This document shows positions 52,839 to 64,000 of a stretch of 64,000 nucleotides of DNA, piece after piece (the first letter of the stretch is position 1; each line of letters starts with the position of its first letter). The stretch covers positions 124,001-188,000 of the forward strand of contig NZ_CP073015.1 of the NCBI RefSeq assembly GCF_018080005.1. The letters are read 5' to 3'. This DNA is from Flavobacterium sp. CS20 (GTDB lineage Bacteria; Bacteroidota; Bacteroidia; Flavobacteriales; Flavobacteriaceae). Under the pieces are notes generated by a model, which ran no database searches, was not told the DNA's origin, and saw only the letters and a list, made by a program, of their open reading frames with translations. Made by a program: the position numbers and the translations under genes.

Positions 52839-55800
52839 ATGTCAGTAAATCAAAATGAACGTATCAGTTTTTCTTCTGTAACCAATAAACCTGATTATCC
52901 AGATTTTTTAGATATACTGGTTAAATCTTTCAAAGACTTTTTTCAATTAGAAACTAAACCAGAAGAACGCTCTGATGAAGGTCTTTTCAACACGTTTATG
53001 GAAAATTTTCCCATAACCGATACCAGAAATCAGTTTGTTCTTGAATTTCTAGATTACTTTATAGACCCGCCAAGATATTCAATCCAAGAATGTATTGAAC
53101 GCGGTCTTACATACTGTGTTCCGCTTAAAGCGAGACTAAAACTTTATTGTACAGATCCTGAACACGAAGATTTTGAAACCATTGTTCAAGATGTATATTT
53201 AGGAACAATACCTTATATGACACCGAGTGGAACCTTCATCATAAATGGTGCTGAACGTGTTGTGGTTTCTCAACTTCACAGATCACCAGGTGTGTTCTTT
53301 GGGCAGTCTTTTCACGCTAACGGAACTAAATTATACTCAGCTCGAGTTATCCCATTTAAAGGCTCTTGGATAGAATTTGCTACCGATATCAATTCAGTGA
53401 TGTACGCTTACATCGATAGAAAGAAAAAATTACCAGTAACCACGCTTTTCAGAGCTATTGGTTTTGAACGCGATAAAGATATCTTAGAAATATTTGACCT
53501 TGCTGAAGAAATTAAGGTTTCTAAAACTGGACTTAAAAAAGTATTAGGTCGTAAACTCGCTGCCCGTGTTCTCAATACTTGGTATGAAGACTTTGTGGAT
53601 GAAGATACTGGCGAAGTTGTTTCTATCGAAAGAAATGAAATTGTATTAGATCGTGATACAGAACTTGAAAAAGATCATATCGAAGAAATTTTAGAAACAG
53701 GTTCAAAAACAATTTTGCTTCACAAAGAAGATAGTAGTAATAGTGATTACGCCATTATTTACAACACTTTACAAAAAGATCCTACCAACTCTGAAAAAGA
53801 AGCGGTTGAACATATCTATAGACAATTACGTAATGCCGAACCGCCTGATGAAGAAACAGCTCGTGGTATTATTGATAAGCTCTTTTTTAGTGATCAGCGC
53901 TACAATCTCGGTGAAGTTGGTCGTTACAGAATGAATAAAAAACTTGGTCTTGATATTTCTGAAGACAAAAAAGTTTTAACCAAAGATGATATCATAACCA
54001 TCATCAAATATCTTATTGAACTTGTTAATTCTAAAGCCGAAGTTGATGATATTGATCACCTTTCTAACAGACGTGTAAGAACAGTTGGAGAGCAATTGTC
54101 TCAACAATTTGGAATTGGGTTGGCAAGAATGGCTAGAACCATTAGAGAACGAATGAATGTTAGAGATAATGAAGTCTTTACACCAATCGATTTAATTAAT
54201 GCTAAGACTTTATCATCGGTAATTAATTCATTTTTTGGAACAAATCAATTGTCTCAGTTTATGGATCAAACCAATCCTATTGCAGAATTGACCAATAAGC
54301 GTCGTATGTCTGCTTTAGGATCAGGTGGTTTATCCAGAGAACGTGCTGGCTTTGAGGTTCGTGATGTTCACTTTACACACTACGGCAGATTATGTCCAAT
54401 AGAAACTCCTGAAGGACCAAACATTGGTTTGATTTCTTCAATGTCTGTTTTTGGAAAAATTAATAATCTGGGCTTTATTGAAACTCCATATAGAAAAGTT
54501 GAAAATGGTGTTATAGATTTTGATAGTGAACCACTTTATTTGTCTGCTGAAGAAGAAGAAGAAAAATTAATCGCTCAAGCCAATATTCCTATTGATGAAA
54601 ATGGAAAAATACTTGCTGAAAAGGTTATTGCTAGAAAAGAAGGCGATTTTCCTGTAGTTGACCCAAAAGAAGTTGACTATATTGATGTGGCACCAAACCA
54701 AATTTCTTCAATCTCTGCATCGTTAATTCCATTCTTAGAACACGACGATGCCAACCGTGCATTGATGGGATCAAATATGATGCGTCAAGCTGTTCCTTTA
54801 TTGAGAGTCGATTCTCCTATCGTTGGTACTGGTCTTGAAAGACAAGTCGCTAAAGACTCTAGAGTATTGATCAATGCTGAAGGAGAAGGCGTTGTAGAAT
54901 ACGTTGATGCTCAAAAAATCACAATCAAATACGATCGCACAGAAGAAGAAAGACAAGTAAGTTTTGACTCCGATTCTAAAACATATAAACTTATCAAGTT
55001 TAGAAAAACTAACCAAGGCACATCAATCAACTTAAAACCTATTGTTAAAGTTGGAGATCGTGTTACTGAAGGTCAAGTTTTATGTCAAGGCTATGCAACT
55101 GAAGCTGGTGAATTAGCTCTTGGTAGAAACATGAAAGTGGCGTTTATGCCTTGGAAAGGTTATAATTTTGAGGATGCAATTGTGATTTCAGAAAAAGTTG
55201 TCCGTGAAGATATTTTAACTTCGATTCACGTTGATGAATATTCTCTTGAAGTGAGAGATACTAAACTTGGTAATGAAGAACTCACACCCGATATACCAAA
55301 CGTTTCTGAAGATGCTACAAAAGACCTTGACGAAAATGGTATGATCAGAGTAGGTGCTGAAATCAAACCTGGTGATATCCTTATTGGAAAAATTACACCA
55401 AAAGGCGAAAGCGACCCTACACCTGAAGAAAAACTTCTTCGTGCTATTTTTGGAGACAAAGCAGGTGATGTTAAAGATGCATCTTTAAAGGCTTCTCCAT
55501 CACTTAGAGGTGTTGTTATTGATAAAAAACTCTTTGCACGTGCTGTAAAAGACAAAAGAAAACGTGCAAAAGATAAAGAAGAAATCAACAAACTTGAAGC
55601 TAAATATCACGTTAAATTTGAAGAGTTAAGAAACATCTTAATTGAAAAACTCTTTGCACTCGTTAACGGTAAAACCGCTCAAGGGGTTCAAAATGATTTA
55701 GGTGAAGATGTTTTGCCTAAAGGTAAAAAATTCACTTTAAAAATGTTGAATTCTGTTGAAGACTTTACACATTTAACCAAAGGAACCTGGACAACTGATA

Positions 55801-56651
55801 AACACTTAAATAGCTTATTAGCTGACCTTCTTCACAATTATAAAATTAAGAAGAACGATTTACAAGGTAACTTAAGACGTGAGAAGTTTACTATTTCTGT
55901 TGGTGATGAATTGCCATCAGGTATTTTAAAACTGGCTAAAATTTATGTTGCTAAAAAACGTAAATTGAAAGTTGGAGATAAGATGGCTGGACGACATGGC
56001 AACAAAGGTATTGTAGCCAAAATTGTTAGAGAAGAAGATATGCCTTTCCTTGAAGACGGCACACCTGTTGATATTGTGCTCAATCCACTTGGGGTTCCTT
56101 CTCGTATGAATATCGGTCAGATTTATGAAACCGTTTTAGGTTGGGCTGGACAAAAATTAGGTCAAAAATACGCGACCCCAATTTTTGATGGAGCTACCTT
56201 AGATCAGATTAATGAATTAACCGACAAAGCTGGTATCCCAAGATTTGGACATACTTATCTTTATGATGGTGGAACTGGTGAAAGATTTGATCAACCCGCA
56301 ACTGTAGGTGTCATCTATATGCTAAAACTCGGTCATATGATTGAGGACAAAATGCACTCTCGTTCTATTGGACCTTACTCGCTAATCACTCAACAACCCC
56401 TTGGTGGTAAAGCCCAATTTGGTGGTCAGCGTTTTGGCGAAATGGAAGTTTGGGCTCTCGAAGCATATGGTGCATCGAGCACTTTACGTGAAATCTTAAC
56501 CGTGAAATCTGATGATGTTATCGGTAGAGCCAAAACTTATGAAGCTATTGTAAAAGGCGAAACTATGCCAGAACCTGGTTTGCCTGAATCATTTAATGTT
56601 TTAATGCACGAGCTGAAAGGACTTGGATTAGATATTAAATTGGAAGAATAA
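52839..56651 (+). CDS. rpoB: RNA polymerase subunit beta
   Basis: A 1270-residue protein of normal Bacteroidota length. Recognisable blocks are the rifampicin region ([40 protein letters not shown]), [38 protein letters not shown] and the C-terminal [20 protein letters not shown]. The rifampicin cluster looks wild-type (DQTNP, H-to-alternative changes not seen). Intact across its whole length, unlike rpoC and rplK. Confidence 0.99.
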   Translation: MSVNQNERISFSSVTNKPDYPDFLDILVKSFKDFFQLETKPEERSDEGLFNTFMENFPITDTRNQFVLEFLDYFIDPPRYSIQECIERGLTYCVPLKARLKLYCTDPEHEDFETIVQDVYLGTIPYMTPSGTFIINGAERVVVSQLHRSPGVFFGQSFHANGTKLYSARVIPFKGSWIEFATDINSVMYAYIDRKKKLPVTTLFRAIGFERDKDILEIFDLAEEIKVSKTGLKKVLGRKLAARVLNTWYEDFVDEDTGEVVSIERNEIVLDRDTELEKDHIEEILETGSKTILLHKEDSSNSDYAIIYNTLQKDPTNSEKEAVEHIYRQLRNAEPPDEETARGIIDKLFFSDQRYNLGEVGRYRMNKKLGLDISEDKKVLTKDDIITIIKYLIELVNSKAEVDDIDHLSNRRVRTVGEQLSQQFGIGLARMARTIRERMNVRDNEVFTPIDLINAKTLSSVINSFFGTNQLSQFMDQTNPIAELTNKRRMSALGSGGLSRERAGFEVRDVHFTHYGRLCPIETPEGPNIGLISSMSVFGKINNLGFIETPYRKVENGVIDFDSEPLYLSAEEEEEKLIAQANIPIDENGKILAEKVIARKEGDFPVVDPKEVDYIDVAPNQISSISASLIPFLEHDDANRALMGSNMMRQAVPLLRVDSPIVGTGLERQVAKDSRVLINAEGEGVVEYVDAQKITIKYDRTEEERQVSFDSDSKTYKLIKFRKTNQGTSINLKPIVKVGDRVTEGQVLCQGYATEAGELALGRNMKVAFMPWKGYNFEDAIVISEKVVREDILTSIHVDEYSLEVRDTKLGNEELTPDIPNVSEDATKDLDENGMIRVGAEIKPGDILIGKITPKGESDPTPEEKLLRAIFGDKAGDVKDASLKASPSLRGVVIDKKLFARAVKDKRKRAKDKEEINKLEAKYHVKFEELRNILIEKLFALVNGKTAQGVQNDLGEDVLPKGKKFTLKMLNSVEDFTHLTKGTWTTDKHLNSLLADLLHNYKIKKNDLQGNLRREKFTISVGDELPSGILKLAKIYVAKKRKLKVGDKMAGRHGNKGIVAKIVREEDMPFLEDGTPVDIVLNPLGVPSRMNIGQIYETVLGWAGQKLGQKYATPIFDGATLDQINELTDKAGIPRFGHTYLYDGGTGERFDQPATVGVIYMLKLGHMIEDKMHSRSIGPYSLITQQPLGGKAQFGGQRFGEMEVWALEAYGASSTLREILTVKSDDVIGRAKTYEAIVKGETMPEPGLPESFNVLMHELKGLGLDIKLEE

Positions 56652-56709
56652 ATGTTTAGTTGTTTAAACATATCAATATTTTTTAAATTAATTCTTTTAA
56701 ACTTGTACA

Positions 56710-59700
56710 ATGACAAGACAAAACGATAAGAATACTCAAGTAAAATTTAATCAAATTTCAATAGGTTTAGCTTCACCTGAAAAAATTCTTGGCAGATCAA
56801 GAGGCGAAGTTTTAAAACCTGAAACTATAAATTATAGAACCCACAAGCCAGAAAGAGATGGTTTGTTTTGTGAGCGCATCTTTGGTCCAGTCAAAGATTA
56901 TGAATGTGCCTGTGGTAAATATAAAAGAATTCGCTACAAAGGCATTGTTTGTGATAGATGTGGCGTTGAAGTGACTGAAAAGAAAGTTCGTAGAGATAGA
57001 GTAGGGCACATCAATCTTGTTGTTCCTGTAGCTCACATTTGGTACTTTAGATCTTTACCAAACAAATTAGGCTATCTTCTCGGTATTCCTTCTAAAAAGC
57101 TCGACATGATTATCTATTACGAAAGATATGTCGTGATTCAACCTGGTAATGCCAAAAATGAAGACGGTGAACCTTTACAAAAAATGGACTTATGAAAGTT
57201 ATTCCAGTTATTCAATATTTTAGATAGCTTACCTCAAGAAAATCAATACCTTGAAGACGATGACCCGAATAAGTTTATCGCTAAAATGGGTGCTGAATGT
57301 TTGATTGATATTTTAAAGCGTATTGATTTAGACGAACTATCTTACGATTTAAGACACAAAGCTAATCACGAAACATCAAAACAAAGAAAAACAGAAGCCT
57401 TAAAAAGACTTCAAGTGGTTGAAGCACTGAGAGATTCTAAAAATAACCGTAATAACAATCCTGAATGGATGATTATGAAAGTTATTCCAGTTATTCCACC
57501 AGAGTTAAGACCTTTAGTACCTCTTGATGGCGGTCGTTTTGCAACATCAGACCTCAATGATTTGTACAGACGTGTCATTATTAGAAACAACCGTCTAAAA
57601 AGATTGATGGAAATCAAAGCACCTGAAGTGATTTTGCGTAATGAAAAACGTATGCTTCAGGAATCTGTCGATTCATTATTTGATAATACCAGAAAATCTT
57701 CAGCGGTAAAAACTGACTCTAACAGACCATTAAAGTCACTTTCAGATTCATTAAAAGGTAAACAAGGTCGTTTTAGACAAAACTTACTGGGTAAACGTGT
57801 CGATTATTCTGCACGTTCGGTAATTGTTGTTGGTCCTGAACTTAAAATGTATGAGTGTGGTTTACCTAAAGATATGGCGACAGAACTCTACAAGCCTTTT
57901 ATTATCAGAAAATTGATAGAAAGAGGTGTTGTTAAAACAGTAAAATCTGCTAAAAAGATTATTGACAAAAAAGAACCTATAGTTTGGGATATTTTAGAAA
58001 ATGTACTCAAAGGACATCCTGTTTTACTTAACCGGGCACCAACTCTTCACAGACTTGGTATTCAGGCGTTTCAACCTAAGTTGATTGAAGGTAAAGCCAT
58101 TCAGCTTCACCCTTTAGCTTGTACGGCATTTAATGCAGACTTTGATGGTGACCAAATGGCAGTTCACTTACCTTTAGGTCCTGAAGCAATTTTAGAAGCT
58201 CAACTTTTAATGTTAGCTTCTCATAATATTCTCAACCCTGCTAACGGTTCACCAATCACTGTGCCTTCTCAAGATATGGTACTTGGTTTATACTATATGA
58301 CCAAAGAACGTAAGTCAGATAAAGACTACAAAGTCAAAGGTGAAGGTTTAACTTTCTATTCTTTTGAAGAAGTTAATATCGCTTTAAACGAAGGAAAGGT
58401 TGAACTCAATTCTTCTATAAAAGTAAGAATTAGAGATGATGATCCAAAAGCTAAAAAACCTTATAAAATTATTGAATCTACTGTAGGTAGAGTCATCTTT
58501 AATGAACACTTGCCAAAACAGTTCGGTTATGTCAATGATGTTCTTACCAAAAAAACTTTAAGAAATGTTATTGGTGATGTGATTAAGAAAACTAGCATTC
58601 CTGAAACTGTCGAATTTTTAGATAAAATTAAAAGTTTAGGATACAACTACGCATTCAAAGGCGGATTATCTTTTTCACTCGGTGATATTATCATTCCTGA
58701 AGAAAAACAACAATTGATTGATGAAGCCAATGCTCAAGTTGAAACTATTGTAGGTAACTATAATATGGGTCTTATCACTAATAATGAAAGATATAATCAA
58801 GTTATTGATATTTGGACAGCCACAAACGCTAACCTTACTGAGTTGGCAATGAAACGTATATCCGAAGACAAGCAAGGCTTTAACTCAGTTTATATGATGC
58901 TTGATTCTGGTGCACGTGGTTCTAAAGAACAAATTAGACAACTTACAGGAATGCGTGGACTTATGGCTAAACCAAAAAAATCTACTTCTGGTGGTGGTGA
59001 AATTATTGAAAACCCAATTCTTTCTAACTTTAAAGAAGGTTTATCTATTTTAGAATACTTCATCTCTACTCACGGTGCTCGTAAAGGTCTTGCCGATACC
59101 GCACTTAAAACAGCAGATGCTGGCTATCTTACCAGACGACTTGTTGACGTTTCTCAAGATGTTATTGTTAGAGAAGAAGATTGTGGTACTTTAAGAGGTA
59201 TTGAAGTTTCTGCCTTAAAGAAAAACGACGAAGTTGTAGAAACTCTCGGTGAACGAATTGAAGGTCGAACTGCTCTCAATGATGTAATTGATCCAATCAG
59301 TGGTGAACAGATTTTATCTGCCGGAGAAGAAATTACTCAAGAGAAAGCAGAAATGGTTGAAAATTCTGCACTCAATAGTATAGACGTAAGATCACCGCTT
59401 TCTTGTGAGTCTAAAAAAGGAATTTGTGTGAAATGTTATGGTAGAAATCTATCTACAGGCAAAACCGTTCAAAAAGGCGAAGCCGTTGGCGTTATCATGA
59501 CTCAGTCTATTGGTGAGCCAGGTACACAGTTGACATTAAGAACCTTCCATGTTGGTGGTATTGCAGGTAACATTTCTGAAGACAACAAACTTGAAGCTAA
59601 CTTTGATGGTAAAGCTGAAATTGAAGATCTTAAAACCGTAAACGGTAAAGACAATGAAGGCAATGACACCAAAATTGTTATTTCAAGAACTTCTGAACTC

Positions 59701-61026
59701 AAAATAGTTGACAAAAAAGCTGGAGTTGTTCTATCTACAAACGTTATTCCTTATGGGTCTCAACTATTTATTAAGCCTGGTGATACCGTTAAAAAAGGTG
59801 ACGTTATCTGTAAATGGGATCCATACAATGGCGTAATTATCTCTGAATTTGCGGGTAAAGTGAAATTTGAAAATATCGAACAAGGCTTGACTTATCAAAT
59901 TGAAACTGATGAACAAACAGGTTTTCAAGAAAAAGTGATAACAGAATCTAAAAATAAACGTAAGATACCAACACTTCACATTTTAAATACTAAAGGTGAA
60001 AACATACGATCTTACAATTTACCTGTTGGTGCACACTTGATTGTTGATAATGAAGAAAAAATTGATGAAGGTAAAATCTTAGTCAAAATACCAAGAAGTT
60101 CGTCTAAAGCAGGTGATATTACAGGTGGTTTACCAAGATTGACAGAGTTGTTTGAAGCTCGTAATCCATCAAATCCAGCCGTTGTTAGCGAAATTGACGG
60201 TGTGGTTTCTTTTGGAAAAATCAAAAGAGGTAATCGTGAAATTATCATAGAGTCAAAACTTGGAGAAACTAAAAAATATCTGGTCAAACTTTCTAATCAA
60301 GTCTTAGTTCAAGAAAACGACTATGTAAGAGCTGGTATGCCTTTATCAGATGGTTCTGTGACACCAAACGATATCCTTAACATCAAAGGACCTAGTGCGG
60401 TTCAACAGTATTTAGTTAATGAAGTTCAAGAAGTTTATAGACTTCAGGGCGTTCAAATTAATGATAAACACTTTGAAGTTGTTGTTAGACAAATGATGCA
60501 AAAAGTGAAAATCAAAGATTCTGGCGACACCACTTTCTTAGAAAACCAACTGGTACACAAACAAGATTTTATTGAAGAAAACGATAATATCTTTGGTAAA
60601 AAAGTAGTTGAAGATCCAGGTGATAGCCAAAACCTTAAAGCTGGTCAAATTGTGACTCTTCGCGAATTGAGAGACGAAAATTCTATATTAAAACGCGAAG
60701 ATAAAAAAGTGGTAGAAGCAAGAGACGCAGAGTCTGCAACTGCAATGCCAGTTCTTCAAGGTATCACAAGAGCATCGCTTCAAACCAAGTCGTTTATCTC
60801 TGCGACTTCTTTCCAAGAAACAACCAAAGTCCTTAATGAAGCGACTGTTAGTGGTAAAATTGATAAACTTGAAGGTTTAAAAGAAAATGTTATTGTGGGT
60901 CATAAAATACCAGCTGGAACTGGATTAAGAGAGTTTGATGATATTATTGTGGGTTCTGAAGAAGAACTTGATAATATGCTAAAACCCGAAGATATGCAAC
61001 CAAACGTCAGTGTAAACTTAAATTAA
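56710..61026 (+). pseudogene. rpoC: RNA polymerase subunit beta' with an in-frame stop
   Basis: One frame from 56710 to 61026 would encode about 1438 residues: zinc-binding [20 protein letters not shown], catalytic NADFDGDQM, the trigger-loop block [16 protein letters not shown] and the second zinc site [11 protein letters not shown]. At 57193 the frame has TGA. Around it, eight codons (57190-57213), expected to read like FLTEEEYL between KMD and NILDSLPQ, are replaced by a 24-nt exact copy of 57473-57496 (coding IMKVIPVIP in the correct frame). The gene before and after is normal, and length is unchanged. RpoC is essential, so either this is an artefact or the stop is bypassed. Confidence 0.93.
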
Positions 61027-61033
61027 TAATGTT

Positions 61034-61363
61034 ATGAGTAAAGACTGTAAAGACGATAAAGCCAAAAAAAATCAGCTCAATATTCAGTTAGATGAAAATA
61101 TAGCTAATGGCACCTATAGCAATTTAGTTATCATAAATCATTCTTCTACAGAATTTATGCTTGATTTTGTTAGCGTTATGCCTGGTGTGCCAAAATCTAA
61201 AGTAAAATCAAGAATGATCTTAGCACCACAACATGCTAAACGTTTGCTTAGTGCTTTATCTGAAAATATCAGGCGTTATGAAAGTGCAAATGGTGAAATT
61301 AAAGACGACCAAAAACAACATCAAAATATCCCGATGAATTTTGGACCGACTGGAGAAGCTTAA
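61034..61363 (+). CDS. DUF3467 family protein
   Basis: A 109-residue protein with the DUF3467 pattern LDENIANGTYSNLVIINHSSTEFMLDFVSVMPGVPKSKVKSRMILAP and QHAKRLLSALSENIRRYE. The family is commonly located directly behind rpoC in Bacteroidota, here 7 bp after its stop, which suggests a connection to transcription or translation. No function is established. Confidence 0.88.
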   Translation: MSKDCKDDKAKKNQLNIQLDENIANGTYSNLVIINHSSTEFMLDFVSVMPGVPKSKVKSRMILAPQHAKRLLSALSENIRRYESANGEIKDDQKQHQNIPMNFGPTGEA

Positions 61364-61366
61364 ATC

Positions 61367-61445
61367 AAAAAACTGCCTCAAAATACTTGCTTTGTCAATC
61401 TGAACTCGTTTCAGATTCTACAAGGTTTTGAGGCAGTTTTTTTTT
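61367..61445. terminator. Bidirectional terminator between DUF3467 and the YceI gene
   Basis: AAAAAACTGCCTCAAAA (left) and TTTTGAGGCAGTTTTTTTT (right) form the outer stem, and AATCTGAA/TTCAGATT an inner hairpin. Runs of A on one side and T on the other suit termination of both convergent genes. Confidence 0.85.
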
Positions 61446-61455
61446 AAATCAATGC

Positions 61456-62130
61456 TTAAGATTGAATTGCTTTTATGTTGACCTGAATTTGAATGTTATC
61501 GTTGATAAAATTGTCCTTTAAATCATCAAATACTGATTTTGACATAAACTCAATGTCCCATTCAGTTCTATCTATACTGAATTCTTCACTAATAAGTTTA
61601 ACAGCTTGGTTATCATTACCAAAATTGATTTCAGAAACAAATTCAACTGAATTAGTTATGCCTTTAATTTCCAAATCACCTTTAATTTTGTGTTTACCTT
61701 CAAAAGGTTCAACAGAAGTTATTTTAAAAAAAGCATAAGGATATTCTTCAACATTAAAGAAATGATCTTCTTTACCTTCTATGCTTCCTTTTAGATGATT
61801 TTCTAAATCTATTTTATCTTGACCTTCTAAGTCTCGAACATTAATACTATTCATATCAATAGTAAATTTTCCAGAGACTAATTTGCCGTTTTCAAAACTC
61901 ATTTCACCAGACTTTACCTTGATAATTCCAGTGTGCTTTCTAGCAGGTTTTGAGCCTATCCAATTAATTATTGATGAATTTTCATCAACTTTGTATTGTC
62001 CAGAAATATCATTTTCTGTTTTTGGCGTTACTTCTGTTTCTTTTGTTTTCTTTTGTTTTTGGTCAGACTTACAACCAAATGTTAAGTTGATTAAAACTAT
62101 CGCACAAATGATCTTTAGTTTGTTGCTCAT
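61456..62130 (-). CDS. YceI-like lipocalin-fold lipoprotein
   Basis: A 224-residue protein. The lipoprotein signal ends VLINLTFGCKSDQ (Cys20), then a charged linker and a YceI domain (YKVDENSSIINWIGSKPARKHTGIIKVKSGEM ... VEPFEGKHKIKGDLEIKGIT). YceI-like proteins bind isoprenoids or other lipids in a beta-barrel pocket in the periplasm. Convergent with DUF3467. Confidence 0.9.
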   Translation of the reverse strand: MSNKLKIICAIVLINLTFGCKSDQKQKKTKETEVTPKTENDISGQYKVDENSSIINWIGSKPARKHTGIIKVKSGEMSFENGKLVSGKFTIDMNSINVRDLEGQDKIDLENHLKGSIEGKEDHFFNVEEYPYAFFKITSVEPFEGKHKIKGDLEIKGITNSVEFVSEINFGNDNQAVKLISEEFSIDRTEWDIEFMSKSVFDDLKDNFINDNIQIQVNIKAIQS

Positions 62131-62261
62131 AATTTTTTAGGTTTTAATTTTGGTAAAAATACTTAATTTTGCGAAACTTTAAAATAATGACAATTTGACA
62201 TAAAGTAAGTCTTGGCAACTGATTTGACAACTTAAATTAAACAATAATTATATACTGACAG

Positions 62262-62897
62262 ATGAAAAAGGAAGAAACAACTATACAAAAAGACGAAAAC
62301 ATAGAGCAAGAGCAAGATAATGCTAAGAAGAAAGCAGATTCGTCCAAAAAAGAAGATGATAAAAAAAGTAACTCTAAGTCAAAGAGCGACACAAAAAAAG
62401 ATAATGAAAAAGAAAATTCTGAGCAAAAGCAGGAAGAAAAATCTTTGACTAAAGAGGAACAACTTCAACAAGAATTGGATCAACAAAAAGACAAATACTT
62501 GCGCTTGTTTGCTGAGTTTGAAAACTATAAAAGACGTACAAGTAAAGAACGTTTAGAACTTTTTAAAACAGCTTCTCAAGAGTTGATGCAAGCTATGTTG
62601 CCTGTCTTAGACGATTTTGATAGAGCTTTAAAAGAAATCAATAAGTCCAAAGATAAAAACCTTATAGAAGGCGTTGAGCTTATTAATAGCAAACTAAGAG
62701 AAACATTAAAGTCAAAAGGTTTAGAACCATTGTCAGTTAATGAAGGTGACAAATTTGATGGCGATATTCATGAAGCTGTAACTCAAATTCCCGCACCAGA
62801 CAAATCGATGAAAGGCAAAATTGTTGATGTGGTTGAAAGAGGTTATACTTTAGGCGATAAAATTATAAGATTTCCTAAAGTTATAACAGGTAAATAA
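62262..62897 (+). CDS. grpE: Nucleotide exchange factor GrpE
   Basis: A 211-residue protein. A highly charged N-terminal stretch (about 1-65; Lys/Glu/Asp repeats) is longer than in E. coli. It is followed by the coiled coil and beta-wing ([67 protein letters not shown]). It accelerates ADP release from DnaK. It lies 37 bp ahead of dnaJ, the expected chaperone pair. Confidence 0.95.
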   Translation: MKKEETTIQKDENIEQEQDNAKKKADSSKKEDDKKSNSKSKSDTKKDNEKENSEQKQEEKSLTKEEQLQQELDQQKDKYLRLFAEFENYKRRTSKERLELFKTASQELMQAMLPVLDDFDRALKEINKSKDKNLIEGVELINSKLRETLKSKGLEPLSVNEGDKFDGDIHEAVTQIPAPDKSMKGKIVDVVERGYTLGDKIIRFPKVITGK

Positions 62898-62934
62898 AAG
62901 TTGCCATTGTGGATTTAATGAAAAAATAGTATTG

Positions 62935-64000
62935 ATGAAAGAAGATTATTATGACATATTAGGTGTAGATAAAAATGCATCTGCGACAGAAATTAAAAAA
63001 GCATACCGAAAGTTGGCTATAAAGTATCATCCTGATAAAAATCCTGGTGATGCAGAAGCCGAAGCGATGTTCAAAAAAGCGACAGAAGCTTATGAAGTTT
63101 TGAGCAATCCAGAAAAGAAAGCCAAATACGATCAGTTTGGTCATTCAGCCTTTGATGGCAGTGGTGGTTTTGGCAGTAGTGGCGGTATGGATATGGACGA
63201 CATTTTCAGTCAGTTTGGTGATATTTTTGGCTCTGCTTTTGGTGGCTCAAGCGGTGGATTTTCTGGTTTTGGAGGCTTTGGTCGCCAAGGTCGCTCAAAG
63301 GGAAGCAACCTTAGGATTCGAGTGAAACTTTCACTTCAAGATGTTGCCAATGGCGTTGAGAAAAAAATAAAAGTCAAAAGAAAGAAAAAATCTGCAGATA
63401 CAACTTATAGGACTTGTCCTACTTGCGGTGGCTCTGGTCAAGTTACACGTGTTACTAGCACAATTTTGGGAAGAATGCAAACAGCTTCAGCGTGTAGTAC
63501 CTGTCAAGGTAGTGGTCAAATTATTGAAAACAAAGGAGTTGGAACTGATGCTCACGGATTAAAAGTTGAAGACGAGTTAGTGTCTATCAAAATTCCAGCT
63601 GGTGTTGAAGATGGTATGCAACTCAAAGTTTCGGGCAAAGGTAATGAAGCACCTGGAAATGGTGTTGCTGGTGATTTAATTGTTTTAATTGAAGTTGAAG
63701 AACACGATTTATTAAAAAGAGATGGTGAAAACCTGCATTACGATTTATATATTAGTTTTTCTGAAGTCGCACTTGGCGTTTCAAAAGAAATTCAAACTGT
63801 TTCTGGTAAAGTGCGTATAAAAATTGAACCTGGTGTTCAAAGCGGAAAGATATTAAGACTAAAATCTAAAGGACTGCCAAATCTTAATAGATACAGAACA
63901 GGCGATTTGTTGGTTCACGTCAACGTGTGGACACCTCAAAATTTAAATCGTGAACAACAACAATTTTTTCAAAATCAATTAGAAGCAGAAAATTTCCAGC
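62935..64000 (+). CDS. dnaJ: Chaperone DnaJ (partial at the right edge)
   Basis: Starts [20 protein letters not shown], with the HPD motif ([15 protein letters not shown]), a Gly/Phe-rich linker (about 75-125) and a zinc-finger region with only two C-x-x-C-x-G-x-G repeats (CPTCGGSG and CSTCQGSG) instead of four, a known feature in flavobacteria. The substrate-binding domain ([19 protein letters not shown]) continues to the window edge after about 355 residues, so the last part of the gene is unseen. It stimulates DnaK ATPase. Confidence 0.95.
   Translation, partial: MKEDYYDILGVDKNASATEIKKAYRKLAIKYHPDKNPGDAEAEAMFKKATEAYEVLSNPEKKAKYDQFGHSAFDGSGGFGSSGGMDMDDIFSQFGDIFGSAFGGSSGGFSGFGGFGRQGRSKGSNLRIRVKLSLQDVANGVEKKIKVKRKKKSADTTYRTCPTCGGSGQVTRVTSTILGRMQTASACSTCQGSGQIIENKGVGTDAHGLKVEDELVSIKIPAGVEDGMQLKVSGKGNEAPGNGVAGDLIVLIEVEEHDLLKRDGENLHYDLYISFSEVALGVSKEIQTVSGKVRIKIEPGVQSGKILRLKSKGLPNLNRYRTGDLLVHVNVWTPQNLNREQQQFFQNQLEAENFQ

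Overview
The window is chromosomal DNA of a low-GC member of the Bacteroidota, almost certainly the Flavobacteriia. The evidence is the gene order tRNA-Thr/Tyr/Gly/Thr - tuf - tRNA-Trp - secE - nusG - rplKAJL - rpoBC, typical families (DUF3810, DUF2490, GH97, TIGR02757, AGCS carriers, a two-repeat DnaJ zinc finger) and a TTG...TAnnTTTG promoter before the tRNA cluster. The genus cannot be fixed from the sequence.

Layout. 0-9.4 kb: a thioredoxin-family gene remnant, an FAD oxidoreductase, a DUF1456 protein, a decayed DUF433/DUF5615 toxin-antitoxin pair, a CocE-type hydrolase, msrA, uvrB and a patatin-like lipase. 9.4-17.3 kb: an accessory island bounded by two direct copies of a 146-bp repeat. 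It holds short gene modules on the minus strand (an uncharacterised gene pair and a PIN toxin with a 49-residue partner). Each of these two is followed within about 10 bp by an imperfect palindrome of about 130-140 bp, the layout of integron cassettes with attC sites, although canonical attC core motifs are absent. One palindrome is interrupted by an IS110-family element whose upstream non-coding region looks like a bridge RNA with guides matching the insertion site. A second is followed by a degenerate group II intron. DoxX, SDR and HxlR genes and the C-terminal stub of a tyrosine recombinase close the island.

17.3-24.2 kb: a tripartite RND efflux operon (adaptor, permease with a frameshift, TolC) and an AraC-type regulator. 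24.5-47.3 kb: mostly housekeeping and metabolism: lolD-like ABC ATPase, glutamate synthase (gltB intact, gltD broken by two lesions), GH97 glucosidase, a ClpP-like/GNAT/M15 group, RidA and galE, a thioredoxin-like protein, a K+ channel, an unusual AGCS carrier with extra N-terminal domains, acyl-CoA dehydrogenase and XerC/D. 47.3-61.4 kb: tRNAs with tandemly duplicated 3' flanks, tuf and the ribosomal protein/RNA polymerase operon. 61.4-64 kb: a YceI lipoprotein, grpE and the start of dnaJ, which runs off the right edge.

A recurring oddity is that many genes carry one or two disabling lesions. These include genes normally essential: rplK (a deletion plus an in-frame stop), rplA (frameshift near the C-terminus) and rpoC (a 24-nt block replaced by a copy of sequence 283 bp downstream, creating TGA). 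This suggests either sequence or assembly error, or compensation elsewhere in the genome; the window alone cannot decide.
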